Part shown: piece by piece, positions 7,334-15,568 of the stretch
How the letters are laid out: every line of letters begins with the position of its first letter
Numbering within the stretch: the stretch's first letter is position 1
Assembly (NCBI RefSeq): GCF_003436425.1
Contig: NZ_QSPK01000001.1
Span: 30,789 to 57,386 of the forward strand
DNA length: 26,598 nt
Reading direction: 5' to 3'
Source: Eubacterium sp. TM05-53
GTDB lineage: Bacteria; Bacillota_I; Bacilli_A; Erysipelotrichales; Erysipelotrichaceae
Notes under the pieces: generated by a model
Databases searched by the model: none
Seen by the model: the letters and a program-made list of their open reading frames with translations, nothing else
Told to the model about the DNA's origin: nothing
Translations under genes and position numbers: made by a program

Positions 7334-8158
7334 TTAAATCACATAGAAAAATAAAATCACAAAGATACCTAAAATAATGCGGTACCATCCAAAAATCGTA
7401 AAGTCATGGCTCTTTACATAGTTCAACAAGGCTTTGATTGCGAATAAACTCACCACAAAAGCCACAAACGTTCCTAAAAGTAATAAGAACAATTGTCCAA
7501 AACTAAATAAACCAACCTTTATAAAATATTTGATGACCTTTAAAAGACTCGCCCCAAACATGACAGGAATGGCCAAGAAAAACGAGAATTCACTTGCGAC
7601 CGTTCTAGAACAACCACAATATAAACCACCCAAAATCGTTGCACCTGACCTTGAAGTACCTGGAATCAAGGCTAGACATTGAAAGCAGCCAATCTTTAAA
7701 GCCGATAAATAGTCAACTTGTTCAATCGTTTCAATCTTTTCTTGTCTTGGATTCTTCTCAACCAAGATAAAAATAATACCATACGCAATCAATGCGACCG
7801 CAATCACAAAGTTTGCCGACAAATACCCTTCGATAATATCATCCAACAATAAGCCAATAACGGCAGCTGGAATGACACCCACAATTACCTTAGACCAAAG
7901 TTGTAAAGTCTGTTTCTTTTTTTTAGCGGACTTTCTTGAATCAAAAGGATTCAACTTCTGATAGTACAACACTAAAACCGCTAAAATACTTCCAAACTGA
8001 ATAACCACCTTGAACACTTCAAAGAAAGTAGCCGGTTCAAGTGGCCAAATACTCGCAAATAAAATTAAATGTCCTGTCGAAGAAATCGGCAGCCATTCTG
8101 TTATCCCCTGTATGATTCCTAATACGATTGTTTTGACAATACTAGATAAGAATGTCAT
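7334..8158 (-). CDS. uppP: Undecaprenyl-diphosphatase (BacA/UppP)
   Basis: This 274-residue integral membrane enzyme dephosphorylates undecaprenyl pyrophosphate to recycle the lipid carrier for peptidoglycan and other wall polymers; overproduction gives bacitracin resistance. The two conserved active-site loops are present: QGITEWLPISSTGHL near residue 18 and PGTSRSG near 165. Multiple hydrophobic helices run throughout. Its ATG overlaps the murD TGA as ATGA, with AAAGGAA upstream inside murD, implying translational coupling. Being directly behind mraY and murD is unusual and links carrier recycling to lipid I synthesis. Confidence 0.96.
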   Translation of the reverse strand: MTFLSSIVKTIVLGIIQGITEWLPISSTGHLILFASIWPLEPATFFEVFKVVIQFGSILAVLVLYYQKLNPFDSRKSAKKKKQTLQLWSKVIVGVIPAAVIGLLLDDIIEGYLSANFVIAVALIAYGIIFILVEKNPRQEKIETIEQVDYLSALKIGCFQCLALIPGTSRSGATILGGLYCGCSRTVASEFSFFLAIPVMFGASLLKVIKYFIKVGLFSFGQLFLLLLGTFVAFVVSLFAIKALLNYVKSHDFTIFGWYRIILGIFVILFFYVI

Positions 8159-9477
8159 TCTTCATTCCTTTTCGCTGCATAATCATGAACCATCTGTTTA
8201 AAAATTTCGCCCCTAATCTCATAATTTTTAAACTGATCAAAACTAGAACATGCAGGACACAATAAGACAATATCACCAGGCTTAGCTAGTAATACAGCCT
8301 TTTCAAACGCATCCTTCATGGTTTCAACACTCATTTGACTTGTGAAGATATCTTTAAACTTATCTTTTGTCTGACCAAAAGAAATACATTTCTTCACTAC
8401 ACCATCATATTGTTTCAAATCATCAAAAGAAATATGTTTATCTTTACCACCACAAAGTAGAATTACATTCTTTTCAAACGCAGATAAACCCGCACAAGCC
8501 GCATGCGTATTTGTAGCCTTTGAATCATTATAGAAACGAACATTATCAATTGTATCTACATATTCAATACGATGTTCTACACCACTAAATTCACGAATCA
8601 CTTCCTGAATATTGAATAAAGAAACACCCATCAAATAAGCCATACAACTTGCCATCATCGCATTGCCACAATTGAATTCACCAACGATCTTTAAATCCGA
8701 TAAAGTAAACAATTGTGTATCTTTATAATAGGCAAACTTATCATCTTTATATAAATCGACATCTTTTCTCTTCAAAGAAAAATCAATCACATGACAAGGA
8801 ATGTTTTGCGCATACTTCACAACATTTTCATCATCCACATTACGAATAAAATAATCATCCGCATTTGTGTTCTCATAAATACGCATCTTACTTTCATAAT
8901 ACGCCTCTAAACTATCCATATAATCCAAGTGATCTGGTGCTAAATTTGTCACTGTAGATACATGCGGTCTAAATGTCTCAATTCCCAACAATTGGAAATT
9001 ACTTAATTCAAGAGCTACATTATAGTCTTCATCTGTATATTCTAAAGCCAATTCACACAAAGGTGTACCAATGTTTCCGGCAACCAAACTCTTCTTTTGA
9101 CGATTCAACATCTCATACAATAATGTCGTTACGGTTGTCTTACCATCTGTACCTGTTACAGCTGCATAATTAAAATTCTTGGCATAACGATACGCCACTT
9201 CAATCTCTGTATAGATCTTAGCGTTTTGTTCCACAAAATAATGTACAAAAGGAACACGATACGGAATACCCGGATTCTTCACAATAAACGCATACTTCTT
9301 TTCTTTTAATGAATCTGGATGCCCTTCATCAAACACTTCAATACCTAGTGATTCTAATTCAGCCTTTTCATTCACCTTATTCGAATCTGTTAAAACAACA
9401 TGATATCCATTCTTTAATAATAATTTACTAACGGCAATCCCACTACGGGCAGCCCCAATGACTAATACAGTTTCCAT
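8155..9477 (-). CDS. murD: UDP-N-acetylmuramoyl-L-alanine--D-glutamate ligase
   Basis: The 440-residue Mur ligase adds D-glutamate to UDP-MurNAc-L-Ala in the cytoplasm. N-terminal VIGAARSGIAVSKLL is the Rossmann-like UDP-binding part. The ATP loop reads VTGTDGKTTVTTLL, so an Asp replaces the usual Asn of GTNGKTT. The central domain has ELSNFQL and NLAPDHLDYM, and the C-terminal domain has VRFYNDSKATN and LLCGGKDK. Length is normal. It starts one base after the mraY stop, with a G-rich GGGGGT element inside the mraY end as ribosome site. Confidence 0.96.
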   Translation of the reverse strand: METVLVIGAARSGIAVSKLLLKNGYHVVLTDSNKVNEKAELESLGIEVFDEGHPDSLKEKKYAFIVKNPGIPYRVPFVHYFVEQNAKIYTEIEVAYRYAKNFNYAAVTGTDGKTTVTTLLYEMLNRQKKSLVAGNIGTPLCELALEYTDEDYNVALELSNFQLLGIETFRPHVSTVTNLAPDHLDYMDSLEAYYESKMRIYENTNADDYFIRNVDDENVVKYAQNIPCHVIDFSLKRKDVDLYKDDKFAYYKDTQLFTLSDLKIVGEFNCGNAMMASCMAYLMGVSLFNIQEVIREFSGVEHRIEYVDTIDNVRFYNDSKATNTHAACAGLSAFEKNVILLCGGKDKHISFDDLKQYDGVVKKCISFGQTKDKFKDIFTSQMSVETMKDAFEKAVLLAKPGDIVLLCPACSSFDQFKNYEIRGEIFKQMVHDYAAKRNEE

Positions 9478-9478
9478 T

Positions 9479-10459
9479 CTACATTACCCCCAAAACAAGT
9501 CCAAGAATCGCAAAGATAACACCGGCAAGTCTGAAACGAGAAACAACCTTTTCTTCCGGCCATCCACACATTTCAAAGTGGTGGTGCAAAGGCGCCATCT
9601 TGAAAATTCTCTTATGTGTTTTTTTATAATACGTAACCTGTATAATAACGCTGCAAACTTCTGCAACAAAAACAAAGCCAATAATAATCAATAAAATTTC
9701 TTGTTTTAAAACCATGGCGACAGCCGCAATCAAGCCACCCAAAGCTAATGATCCCGTATCCCCCATAAAGATTTGAGCTGGATGCTTATTAAACTTCAAA
9801 TAGCCAAGTAACGCAAAGATCACTAGACAAATCAAACAAACCACATTATATAATCCTTGCATCCATGCGAATACCACAAATGGAATAAGCGCAATCACCA
9901 TTTGACCTGCACACAATCCATCTAAACCATCCGTTAAGTTTACGGCATTCGTTTCAGCTGTAAACATAAAGAATACTAAGATAAAGTAAAACCATGATAA
10001 ATCGATTGTGACATCAAAAATTGGAATCCAAATATTAGTCGTTGAACTTGTACGATACAAGAAGAAAAACACAACAGCTAAAATTGACTGAAGTAAGAAC
10101 TTATGAGCTGGTTTTAACCCCTCATTATTCTTTTGTACTACAATAATATAATCATCAATAAATCCAACAACACCATATCCTACAAAGGCAAGTAGAATAA
10201 TGATCGTGTTCATATCCAATTTGAATGGTGTAAAGAAAGAACCTATAATATAAACAAGAGTTGGTACAATAATGAAGGCTAAGCCACCCATAGTTGGCGT
10301 ACCATTCTTCTTTTTATGACTTGCCAAGCCTTCTTCTCTTTCGGTTTGTCCAAACTTAATTTTATGTAAATAATCAATCAATCCAGGCATGATCAGCAAC
10401 ATAATCACAAGCGTAGCTAAACACATGCCCAAGATTATTAAGTAATTCGAATTCAACAT
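9479..10459 (-). CDS. mraY: Phospho-N-acetylmuramoyl-pentapeptide transferase
   Basis: A 326-residue polytopic membrane enzyme that moves phospho-MurNAc-pentapeptide to undecaprenyl phosphate, making lipid I. Signature sequences are NGTPTMGGLAFI, the aspartates of GFIDDYIIV, NLTDGLDGLCAG, FMGDTGSLALGG and the cytoplasmic MAPLHHHFEMCGW loop. The start ATG at 10459 has GAGGAG nine bases upstream. It is the first gene of a probable mraY-murD-uppP-PHP operon. The other division-and-wall cluster genes (ftsW, murG, ftsQ, ftsI) are not nearby, so the dcw cluster is broken up in this genome. Confidence 0.96.
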   Translation of the reverse strand: MLNSNYLIILGMCLATLVIMLLIMPGLIDYLHKIKFGQTEREEGLASHKKKNGTPTMGGLAFIIVPTLVYIIGSFFTPFKLDMNTIIILLAFVGYGVVGFIDDYIIVVQKNNEGLKPAHKFLLQSILAVVFFFLYRTSSTTNIWIPIFDVTIDLSWFYFILVFFMFTAETNAVNLTDGLDGLCAGQMVIALIPFVVFAWMQGLYNVVCLICLVIFALLGYLKFNKHPAQIFMGDTGSLALGGLIAAVAMVLKQEILLIIIGFVFVAEVCSVIIQVTYYKKTHKRIFKMAPLHHHFEMCGWPEEKVVSRFRLAGVIFAILGLVLGVM

Positions 10460-10491
10460 TCCATCGTCTCCTCTTTTTTTAAAACATTATC

Positions 10492-10520
10492 ATTATAACA
10501 TTCTATTGAGTCTTGAACAA
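10492..10520 (-). promoter_or_regulatory. mraY operon promoter
   Basis: TTGTTC (10520-10515), a 17-base spacer and TATAAT (10497-10492), with TGT before the -10 as an extended element. GAGGAG follows about 20 bases downstream. It diverges from the rpmB promoter. Confidence 0.7.
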
Positions 10521-10535
10521 ATTTTAATTCAGGGG

Positions 10536-10564
10536 TTGAAATAAGGGCTTGTTAATGGTATTAT
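10536..10564 (+). promoter_or_regulatory. rpmB promoter
   Basis: TTGAAA (10536-10541), a 17-base spacer and TATTAT (10559-10564). The leader is about 37 bases and carries AAAGGAGG before the rpmB ATG. Confidence 0.75.
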
Positions 10565-10607
10565 AGTTAAGCGATTGCGTAAATGAAAGAAAAAGGAGGA
10601 CATTAAG

Positions 10608-10799
10608 ATGTCAAGAGTATGTGCAGTATCTGGAAAAGGTCCTTTATCTGGAAATAAACGTTCTCACTCAATGCGTGCTTCTCGCCGTAAATGGAACGTG
10701 AATCTTCAAAAAGTTCGTGTTGTAGTTGATGGAAAGCCACAAACTATCCGTGTTTCAGCTAGAACATTAAAAACTTTGAAGAAACAAAACGCTATTTAA
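10608..10799 (+). CDS. rpmB: 50S ribosomal protein L28
   Basis: The 63-residue protein has the family hallmarks: [17 protein letters not shown], then [13 protein letters not shown] and [10 protein letters not shown]. Zinc-binding L28 paralogues have two CxxC pairs; here only one Cys remains (residue 5) and the second pair is gone, so this is a zinc-independent (C minus) form. AAAGGAGG precedes the ATG and a strong terminator follows, so the gene is a stand-alone, strongly expressed unit. It is highly basic, as expected for a protein buried in rRNA. Confidence 0.97.
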   Translation: MSRVCAVSGKGPLSGNKRSHSMRASRRKWNVNLQKVRVVVDGKPQTIRVSARTLKTLKKQNAI

Positions 10800-10840
10800 T
10801 TTTAGATAATTAGGATCCTTAAAAAAATTATGCATAAGAT

Positions 10841-10873
10841 AAAAAAGAAGAGATATACTCTTCTTTTTTTCTT
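10841..10873 (+). terminator. rpmB terminator
   Basis: AAAAAAGAAGAG (10841-10852) and CTCTTCTTTTTT (10858-10869) form a perfect 12-bp stem with a five-base loop, ending in a long T-run. Confidence 0.85.
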
Positions 10874-10902
10874 TATGTTACAATGAATTTGAGGATACAT
10901 AT

Positions 10903-11088
10903 ATGAACAAACAAGACCATGACGAACTACTAAAACAAGGTTTAACTCAAAAAGAAATCGATTCTCTTACACAAAAAGGCTTCACCAAAGAAGAAATTAT
11001 GCAAGCCCATCTATATAATAATGAAATCAAGAAAGGATCGAATTTCATTTCATGGCTTGTAGATATCATCACTTGGCTTATACCTTAA
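10903..11088 (+). CDS. Small uncharacterised protein with amphipathic C-terminus
   Basis: A 61-residue frame with GAGG seven to eight bases before the ATG. I do not recognise a family. Residues 1-40 are charged and helical, with two related segments, LLKQGLTQKEIDSLT and LTQKGFTKEEIMQAH, each reading as xxGxTxxEI. Residues 45-61 (SNFISWLVDIITWLIP) are strongly amphipathic or membrane-seeking with two Trp, and end the protein. This could be a peripheral membrane peptide. TGTTACAAT at 10876-10884 is a possible extended -10 element, though it would leave a very short leader; read-through from rpmB is the alternative. A terminator follows at the stop codon, which supports a real gene. Confidence 0.65.
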   Translation: MNKQDHDELLKQGLTQKEIDSLTQKGFTKEEIMQAHLYNNEIKKGSNFISWLVDIITWLIP

Positions 11089-11116
11089 AAGAGCAGTTTA
11101 TCACTGCCCCTTTTTT
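11087..11116. terminator. Bidirectional terminator between convergent genes
   Basis: AAAAGAGCAGT (11087-11097) and ACTGCCCCTTTT (11103-11114) pair with a small mismatch and carry A-runs and T-runs on both sides, so it can end the small plus-strand gene and the ten-gene minus-strand operon. Confidence 0.75.
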
Positions 11117-12186
11117 CTTTTATGCTTCTGCTTATTCGAATACATATTTTGATCTGCCAAATCCTTGACACTCACAATATCCCCCGTCAGCAACAAGGCT
11201 GAACCATACGATACAGAAGGCAAGTATGTATATTTATTACGTTTCTTTTTTATGAAACTTTCAAACTGTACAGAACACGCCTCTTCATTTCGACTATTCT
11301 TTAATAATACGCAGAATTCATCGCCACCAATTCTGTAACAATATCCATACTTGGCATATGCCTTTTTAATACAATCCGCAATCATACTTAAACACAAATC
11401 CCCTTTGACATGGCCATACACATCATTGACATGTTTAAAATCATCCACATCAAAGACTATCAACATACCATTGGTATAATTCATTTCTTCAGAGCGATTC
11501 AAAAAACTATTCTGATTCAATAATCCTGTCAAACCATCTAACTGATTCCACATTTCACTACAATAAATAAAATATAAAACCGAAAGTAAGGTGACACAAA
11601 GCCAGCTCACATGAAGTTCTGGAACTAAGATTTGAATGATGGTTTCTGCAACCAAGAAGATCATTAATGGATAGATCAAGGCTTTACTGCGATTTTGAAA
11701 CTGTTTTGAGACAAAGATCGTAGATAAAGATAAATATAATATAGATATAAAATACGCAAATATATAAATAAAGAAATAAGGCCCCCTAGAATATATATTT
11801 TCTTGATTGACTGAAAATACAAGTCCGGATGGAATTGATATGGCTAAAATCAACAGATATACGATCTCACATAAAAGTGCCAATTTGAATTCCCACCTAA
11901 GCCTTGTCTTTTTATCCAAGACATATACCAAGCAGATACAAACTGATGGCGTAAGGCCAAAGCCAAGATAGTTCGATACTATATTTAACCAACGATATTT
12001 TATTGGTAAACCATCCACTTTTAAGGTGACAACCTCTAATAATGAAATAAACGCAATCAATCCAAACACAAATAGAAAGCCACGCTTTTGTTTCTTGTTT
12101 AACGATTCACTTAATCGCGTCAATATGCACATGAAACAAAGTACGAAAATATCAATTGTCGTTAATACATAAAAATATCCATTCAT
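11101..12186 (-). CDS. Membrane diguanylate cyclase (GGDEF)
   Basis: The 361-residue protein has six or seven hydrophobic helices (about residues 1-210) and a C-terminal GGDEF domain. The active site YRIGGDEFCVLL is at about 285-296, and the metal Asp lies in VFDVDDFKHVND near 247, so c-di-GMP synthesis is expected. The inhibitory RxxD site five residues before GGDEF is missing, which implies no classic product inhibition. The membrane part resembles a generic sensing module without a recognised ligand domain. ATG at 12186 overlaps the upstream stop as TGATG; a GTG one codon earlier is possible. No clear SD is seen, so translation is probably coupled. It is the last gene of the priA-led operon. 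Confidence 0.88.
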   Translation of the reverse strand: MNGYFYVLTTIDIFVLCFMCILTRLSESLNKKQKRGFLFVFGLIAFISLLEVVTLKVDGLPIKYRWLNIVSNYLGFGLTPSVCICLVYVLDKKTRLRWEFKLALLCEIVYLLILAISIPSGLVFSVNQENIYSRGPYFFIYIFAYFISILYLSLSTIFVSKQFQNRSKALIYPLMIFLVAETIIQILVPELHVSWLCVTLLSVLYFIYCSEMWNQLDGLTGLLNQNSFLNRSEEMNYTNGMLIVFDVDDFKHVNDVYGHVKGDLCLSMIADCIKKAYAKYGYCYRIGGDEFCVLLKNSRNEEACSVQFESFIKKKRNKYTYLPSVSYGSALLLTGDIVSVKDLADQNMYSNKQKHKRKKGQ

Positions 12187-13451
12187 CACTCGCTATCCCA
12201 TTCCTTATATATACGTCTAAATACGATGGGACTGTTCTTTTTCAAATACTCTTTTTGAAGCCAATCCAAATACGTTCCCGGACTAATAATACCACGAATA
12301 CTCAATACATCCGCACCTAAAGTTCCCAAAACTAAATCGGTAAAAGAAGCACAATTATCACCTAAAGCCCAATAAATATGGAATTTACCACTCTTCACCT
12401 TATATAACTTAGCTCCCGTACGATAATGTAGACGACTTGGATAATCCATTTCATATGCACTAAAACGATCATACCCATCTTCTTTTTCAATCTTCGTATA
12501 CCATCGATACCCATTCTGACGAATCTTTTCAATTTCTTTTTCAATCATCTCATTCTGTTTTGGTGTTGTATAAATACCATATTCAAAAATGGAATTGTTT
12601 TCTGCCGAAATCATATTTGGAATGTATTTTTCGAATGGCACCGTAAAAAAAATACCATCACCAATCGTCTGATTTAAATGAAAGGAATCACTATCATAAT
12701 TTCCATAACTATAAACAATATCATCATATGCAAAACAAATGTGCCCTACCTTTTGAAAGCCTTTAGGCCCTACATGCACAATCACCTTTAAACGCACAAC
12801 CTCATTATTCTTATACGTATTCAAATCTTCAGGCTTACCATCCTCCAAATACCGGTTGATGCTTGTCAAAGCCGCATCTGGAACGAAAGCACAAAGAAAA
12901 GCTGGAAGCGTGATTCTTATTTTTCGTTTCCATTTATATTTTGTCAAAGGATTAATGCCTTCATAGCCATCCCCTAAATAACGTGTACCTAAGATCATAA
13001 AATAAATGCCAAAAACACGCATTAATAGATCGGTATGAAAGTCTGGATTCAATAATAAATAGAAGCCAAAGAAAATATAAATAAAGCTAAACACAAAGTT
13101 AAAGAAGTTTCCCTTAATATGATTGATGTGATTAATCACAAGTTGAACAAAACAGGCAAAACCACAAAGAATACAATATCCACCAAAGTTGACTCTCAAG
13201 ATCCATTGTGGAAGATAACGAAAGTTCATTAAGAAAAACATAAACGCAAAAGATAATATGGAAAAGAAAAAGTCTTTATTCTTCTTATTCTTCACAAAAC
13301 GAATAAATAAAACCACCCCATTGACACATAAAAATACAATGGATGCGATTAAGATCCCTGTAAAAATACGATTGGGAATCCATATCATGATGGCTCCCGC
13401 AACCATTAATATGGTTCCAATCACAAAGTTCATAGCTACATCATAGAACAT
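12186..13451 (-). CDS. DUF308/HdeD-like membrane protein fused to a papain-like (permuted NlpC/P60) domain
   Basis: A 421-residue protein in two halves. Residues 1-165 contain paired helices typical of DUF308/HdeD-like repeats (FVIGTILMVAGAIMIW, then ILCGFACFVQLV and FVFSFIYIFFGFYLLL). Residues 220-400 form a soluble domain with VIVHVGPKG, KVGHICFAYDDIVYSYGNYD (His237) and, 130 residues later, ALGDNCASFTDLVLG (Cys367). His before Cys is the order of circularly permuted papain-like enzymes (LRAT/YiiX group). The domain call comes from this motif order and is inference. It could act as an amidase, acyltransferase or peptidase at the membrane. GGAGG before ATG 13451 lies inside the end of thiN. 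The TGA overlaps the cyclase start, so the two are probably made together. Confidence 0.72.
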   Translation of the reverse strand: MFYDVAMNFVIGTILMVAGAIMIWIPNRIFTGILIASIVFLCVNGVVLFIRFVKNKKNKDFFFSILSFAFMFFLMNFRYLPQWILRVNFGGYCILCGFACFVQLVINHINHIKGNFFNFVFSFIYIFFGFYLLLNPDFHTDLLMRVFGIYFMILGTRYLGDGYEGINPLTKYKWKRKIRITLPAFLCAFVPDAALTSINRYLEDGKPEDLNTYKNNEVVRLKVIVHVGPKGFQKVGHICFAYDDIVYSYGNYDSDSFHLNQTIGDGIFFTVPFEKYIPNMISAENNSIFEYGIYTTPKQNEMIEKEIEKIRQNGYRWYTKIEKEDGYDRFSAYEMDYPSRLHYRTGAKLYKVKSGKFHIYWALGDNCASFTDLVLGTLGADVLSIRGIISPGTYLDWLQKEYLKKNSPIVFRRIYKEWDSE

Positions 13452-13454
13452 AGA

Positions 13455-14048
13455 CTACCTCCAGTTGGATTGTACACATAAAAAGCTGCCTTCATCCACA
13501 CGAACGATTCCCTTTTTCCCTATTAAAGAATTACTAGTCGTATATATTTCTTCGATATGAATACGTCTTTTATCTAATGGATATAAAAATCCCGATAAAG
13601 AAAGCACACCCTCTGTAATAGGATAGAACGATATATGATGATATGAATCATCAATTTCATGAACTCCCGCATTCATAACCGATATTTTTTGGTGCTCATC
13701 GATCAACACTAAATTTTGAAAACGATACATCGCCAAGCGAATATTCGCAATCGTATGATCGATTCTTCCTTGCATACCACCATATAAATAGATCGTATCA
13801 TAATCTTTACACAAACGAATCGCAAGCTCTGAATCCGTTTCATCCTTCATGATTGGATGTCTTTCGATTGGACAAGTGATTCGTTTAAATTCTTCTTCAC
13901 TTAAAGAATCAAAGTCTCCCACTGCCATTTTAATGGGAAAACCCTGATCAATAATTTTTAATGCTCCGGCATCGACGCCGATATAATCACAATTTTCAAT
14001 TTTTGGTACAATATCAACGAGTGGTGTAATTAAAACAGCACAAGTCAT
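13455..14048 (-). CDS. thiN: Thiamine diphosphokinase
   Basis: The 197-residue enzyme moves pyrophosphate from ATP to thiamine to give thiamine diphosphate. The N-terminal catalytic half has YIGVDAGAL, AVGDFDSLSEEEF (the Asp-rich metal loop), KDETDSELAI and GGMQGRIDHTIANI; the C-terminal half is the beta-rich thiamine-binding part with SLSGFLYPL. Length is slightly short but complete. It begins directly against the rpe stop codon without a strong SD, so translation is probably coupled. Its position after rpe is the standard Firmicute order. Confidence 0.94.
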   Translation of the reverse strand: MTCAVLITPLVDIVPKIENCDYIGVDAGALKIIDQGFPIKMAVGDFDSLSEEEFKRITCPIERHPIMKDETDSELAIRLCKDYDTIYLYGGMQGRIDHTIANIRLAMYRFQNLVLIDEHQKISVMNAGVHEIDDSYHHISFYPITEGVLSLSGFLYPLDKRRIHIEEIYTTSNSLIGKKGIVRVDEGSFLCVQSNWR

Positions 14049-14708
14049 TTATTCAAGCATACCTTCAATTGTTTTTGCGATATCATTCTTAAATACGTAG
14101 CTGCCCGCAACCAATGTGTCGCACCCCGCATTTAATGCCAATCTAAATGTATCCTGGTTGATACCACCATCAATTTCAATACGATAGGATAGGTTTAATG
14201 CTTCACGCTTTTCTTTTAACCACTCTACTTTTTTAAGCATATCCGCCATAAATTTCTGGCCACCAAAACCAGGCTCAACACTCATAACTAAGACAAGATC
14301 ACAAGATTCAAGTACACTTTCAAAAGGTTCAATCGCCGTATTTGGTTTTACGACAATACCACCTTTTGCGCCCAAACTATGAATTTCATCCAACAACTTT
14401 TGAATACGAGTTAAATCATTATTTAAAGCCTCTGTATGGAAAGTGACTAGATCCGCTCCATTTTTAATAAAAATAGGGGCATATGTTTCTGGATCTTCGA
14501 CCATTAAATGCACATCCATAAATAGTGGACAAGCCTTTTTAAAACCTCTTAAAATATCAGGTCCAAACGTTAAATTCGGTACAAAATGACCATCCATCAC
14601 GTCAAAATGTAACCATTCTGCCTTAGATTCTTTTAAAATTTCTAATTGTGCACTCACATTGGAATAATCCAAAGATAAAATTGAAGGTGCAATTACGATT
14701 GAATTCAT
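14049..14708 (-). CDS. rpe: Ribulose-phosphate 3-epimerase
   Basis: A 219-residue TIM-barrel enzyme of the pentose phosphate pathway interconverting ribulose 5-phosphate and xylulose 5-phosphate. Conserved strands are visible: APSILSLDYSN, HFDVMDGHFVPNLTFG, MDVHLMVEDPE, MSVEPGFGGQKF and EIDGGINQDT, giving the metal-binding His/Asp set and the phosphate site. ATG at 14708 overlaps the rsgA TGA as ATGA, and GAGAGAGG lies upstream, so the start is secure. Confidence 0.97.
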   Translation of the reverse strand: MNSIVIAPSILSLDYSNVSAQLEILKESKAEWLHFDVMDGHFVPNLTFGPDILRGFKKACPLFMDVHLMVEDPETYAPIFIKNGADLVTFHTEALNNDLTRIQKLLDEIHSLGAKGGIVVKPNTAIEPFESVLESCDLVLVMSVEPGFGGQKFMADMLKKVEWLKEKREALNLSYRIEIDGGINQDTFRLALNAGCDTLVAGSYVFKNDIAKTIEGMLE

Positions 14709-15568
14709 AGTTTTTTACCTCTCTCTTCCATAATATTTTTATAATCCTCATAAACAGACGGATTGATATCACCATTTTCAACAGCCTCTTTGATCTTACA
14801 ATCCGGCTCATTCAAGTGCTTGCAGTCTTTAAAACGACAAGTATGAATGTATGGTTTAAAATCAAGAATACACGCATCTAAATGCGAAGTATCTAATCTT
14901 GTAAAATCTAAGCTTGAAAATCCAGGCGTATCCGCCACTAAGCCATCACACACATGGTGTAACTGGCAATAGCGTGTCGTATGTTTACCACGCCCCAAAG
15001 CTTTAGAGATGGCTTGTGTCTGTAATTCAAAATCAGGATTTAGACGGTTTAATAAAGAACTTTTTCCCGCACCTGACTGACCACATAATACAGACACTTT
15101 TCCATTTAAGATTTCCTGTAATTCTTTATCATCACTACCAGGATTAGAGAAAACCACATCATATCCGGCCTTTTTATATTTTTCAAGATCCGCCAAAATT
15201 TCTTCGGGTTGATTCAATAAATCAAGTTTGGTCACACAAATCACCGGTTTGACACCCGCTAAGCCTACTAAGAAGATCAAACGATTTAATAAGTGACAAG
15301 AATAGTCGGGATCTTTTAAGCTTGTGACAATCAATGCCTGATCCACATTCGCAATGGCCGGTCTTAAAAGACGATTCGTTCGTGGCAACACTTTATGAAT
15401 ACGATACGAATCTTCAATCTTTTCATATTCGACATAATCCCCAACGACCGGTGCTTCATGCTGGCGCATCTTCCCTCTTGGTTTGGCCATGATTTCTTCT
15501 TTTTCATTTTGAATCGTATATTGATTCGAAATAATTTTTATAATTCTTCCTTGCTGCATATTAATCAT
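14705..15568 (-). CDS. rsgA: Ribosome small-subunit GTPase RsgA
   Basis: A 287-residue circularly permuted GTPase that checks late 30S maturation. An N-terminal OB fold (residues 1-70) is followed by the G4 motif TKLD (113-116), then the P-loop GQSGAGKS (163-170) and G3 DTPG (213-216), the permuted order. The C-terminal zinc finger uses Cys244, Cys249, His251 and Cys257. The start at 15568 overlaps the end of prkC by eight bases; ATG at 15559 is an alternative. Neither has a clear SD, so translation probably relies on coupling. The expected neighbours prkC and rpe are on either side. Confidence 0.96.
   Translation of the reverse strand: MINMQQGRIIKIISNQYTIQNEKEEIMAKPRGKMRQHEAPVVGDYVEYEKIEDSYRIHKVLPRTNRLLRPAIANVDQALIVTSLKDPDYSCHLLNRLIFLVGLAGVKPVICVTKLDLLNQPEEILADLEKYKKAGYDVVFSNPGSDDKELQEILNGKVSVLCGQSGAGKSSLLNRLNPDFELQTQAISKALGRGKHTTRYCQLHHVCDGLVADTPGFSSLDFTRLDTSHLDACILDFKPYIHTCRFKDCKHLNEPDCKIKEAVENGDINPSVYEDYKNIMEERGKKL

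Noticed and set aside
7320..7388. Longer N-terminus for the PHP protein overlapping uppP
   Set aside because: The first 23 residues would be the uppP end in another frame; the PHP motif starts directly at ATG 7319 behind AGAGGG.
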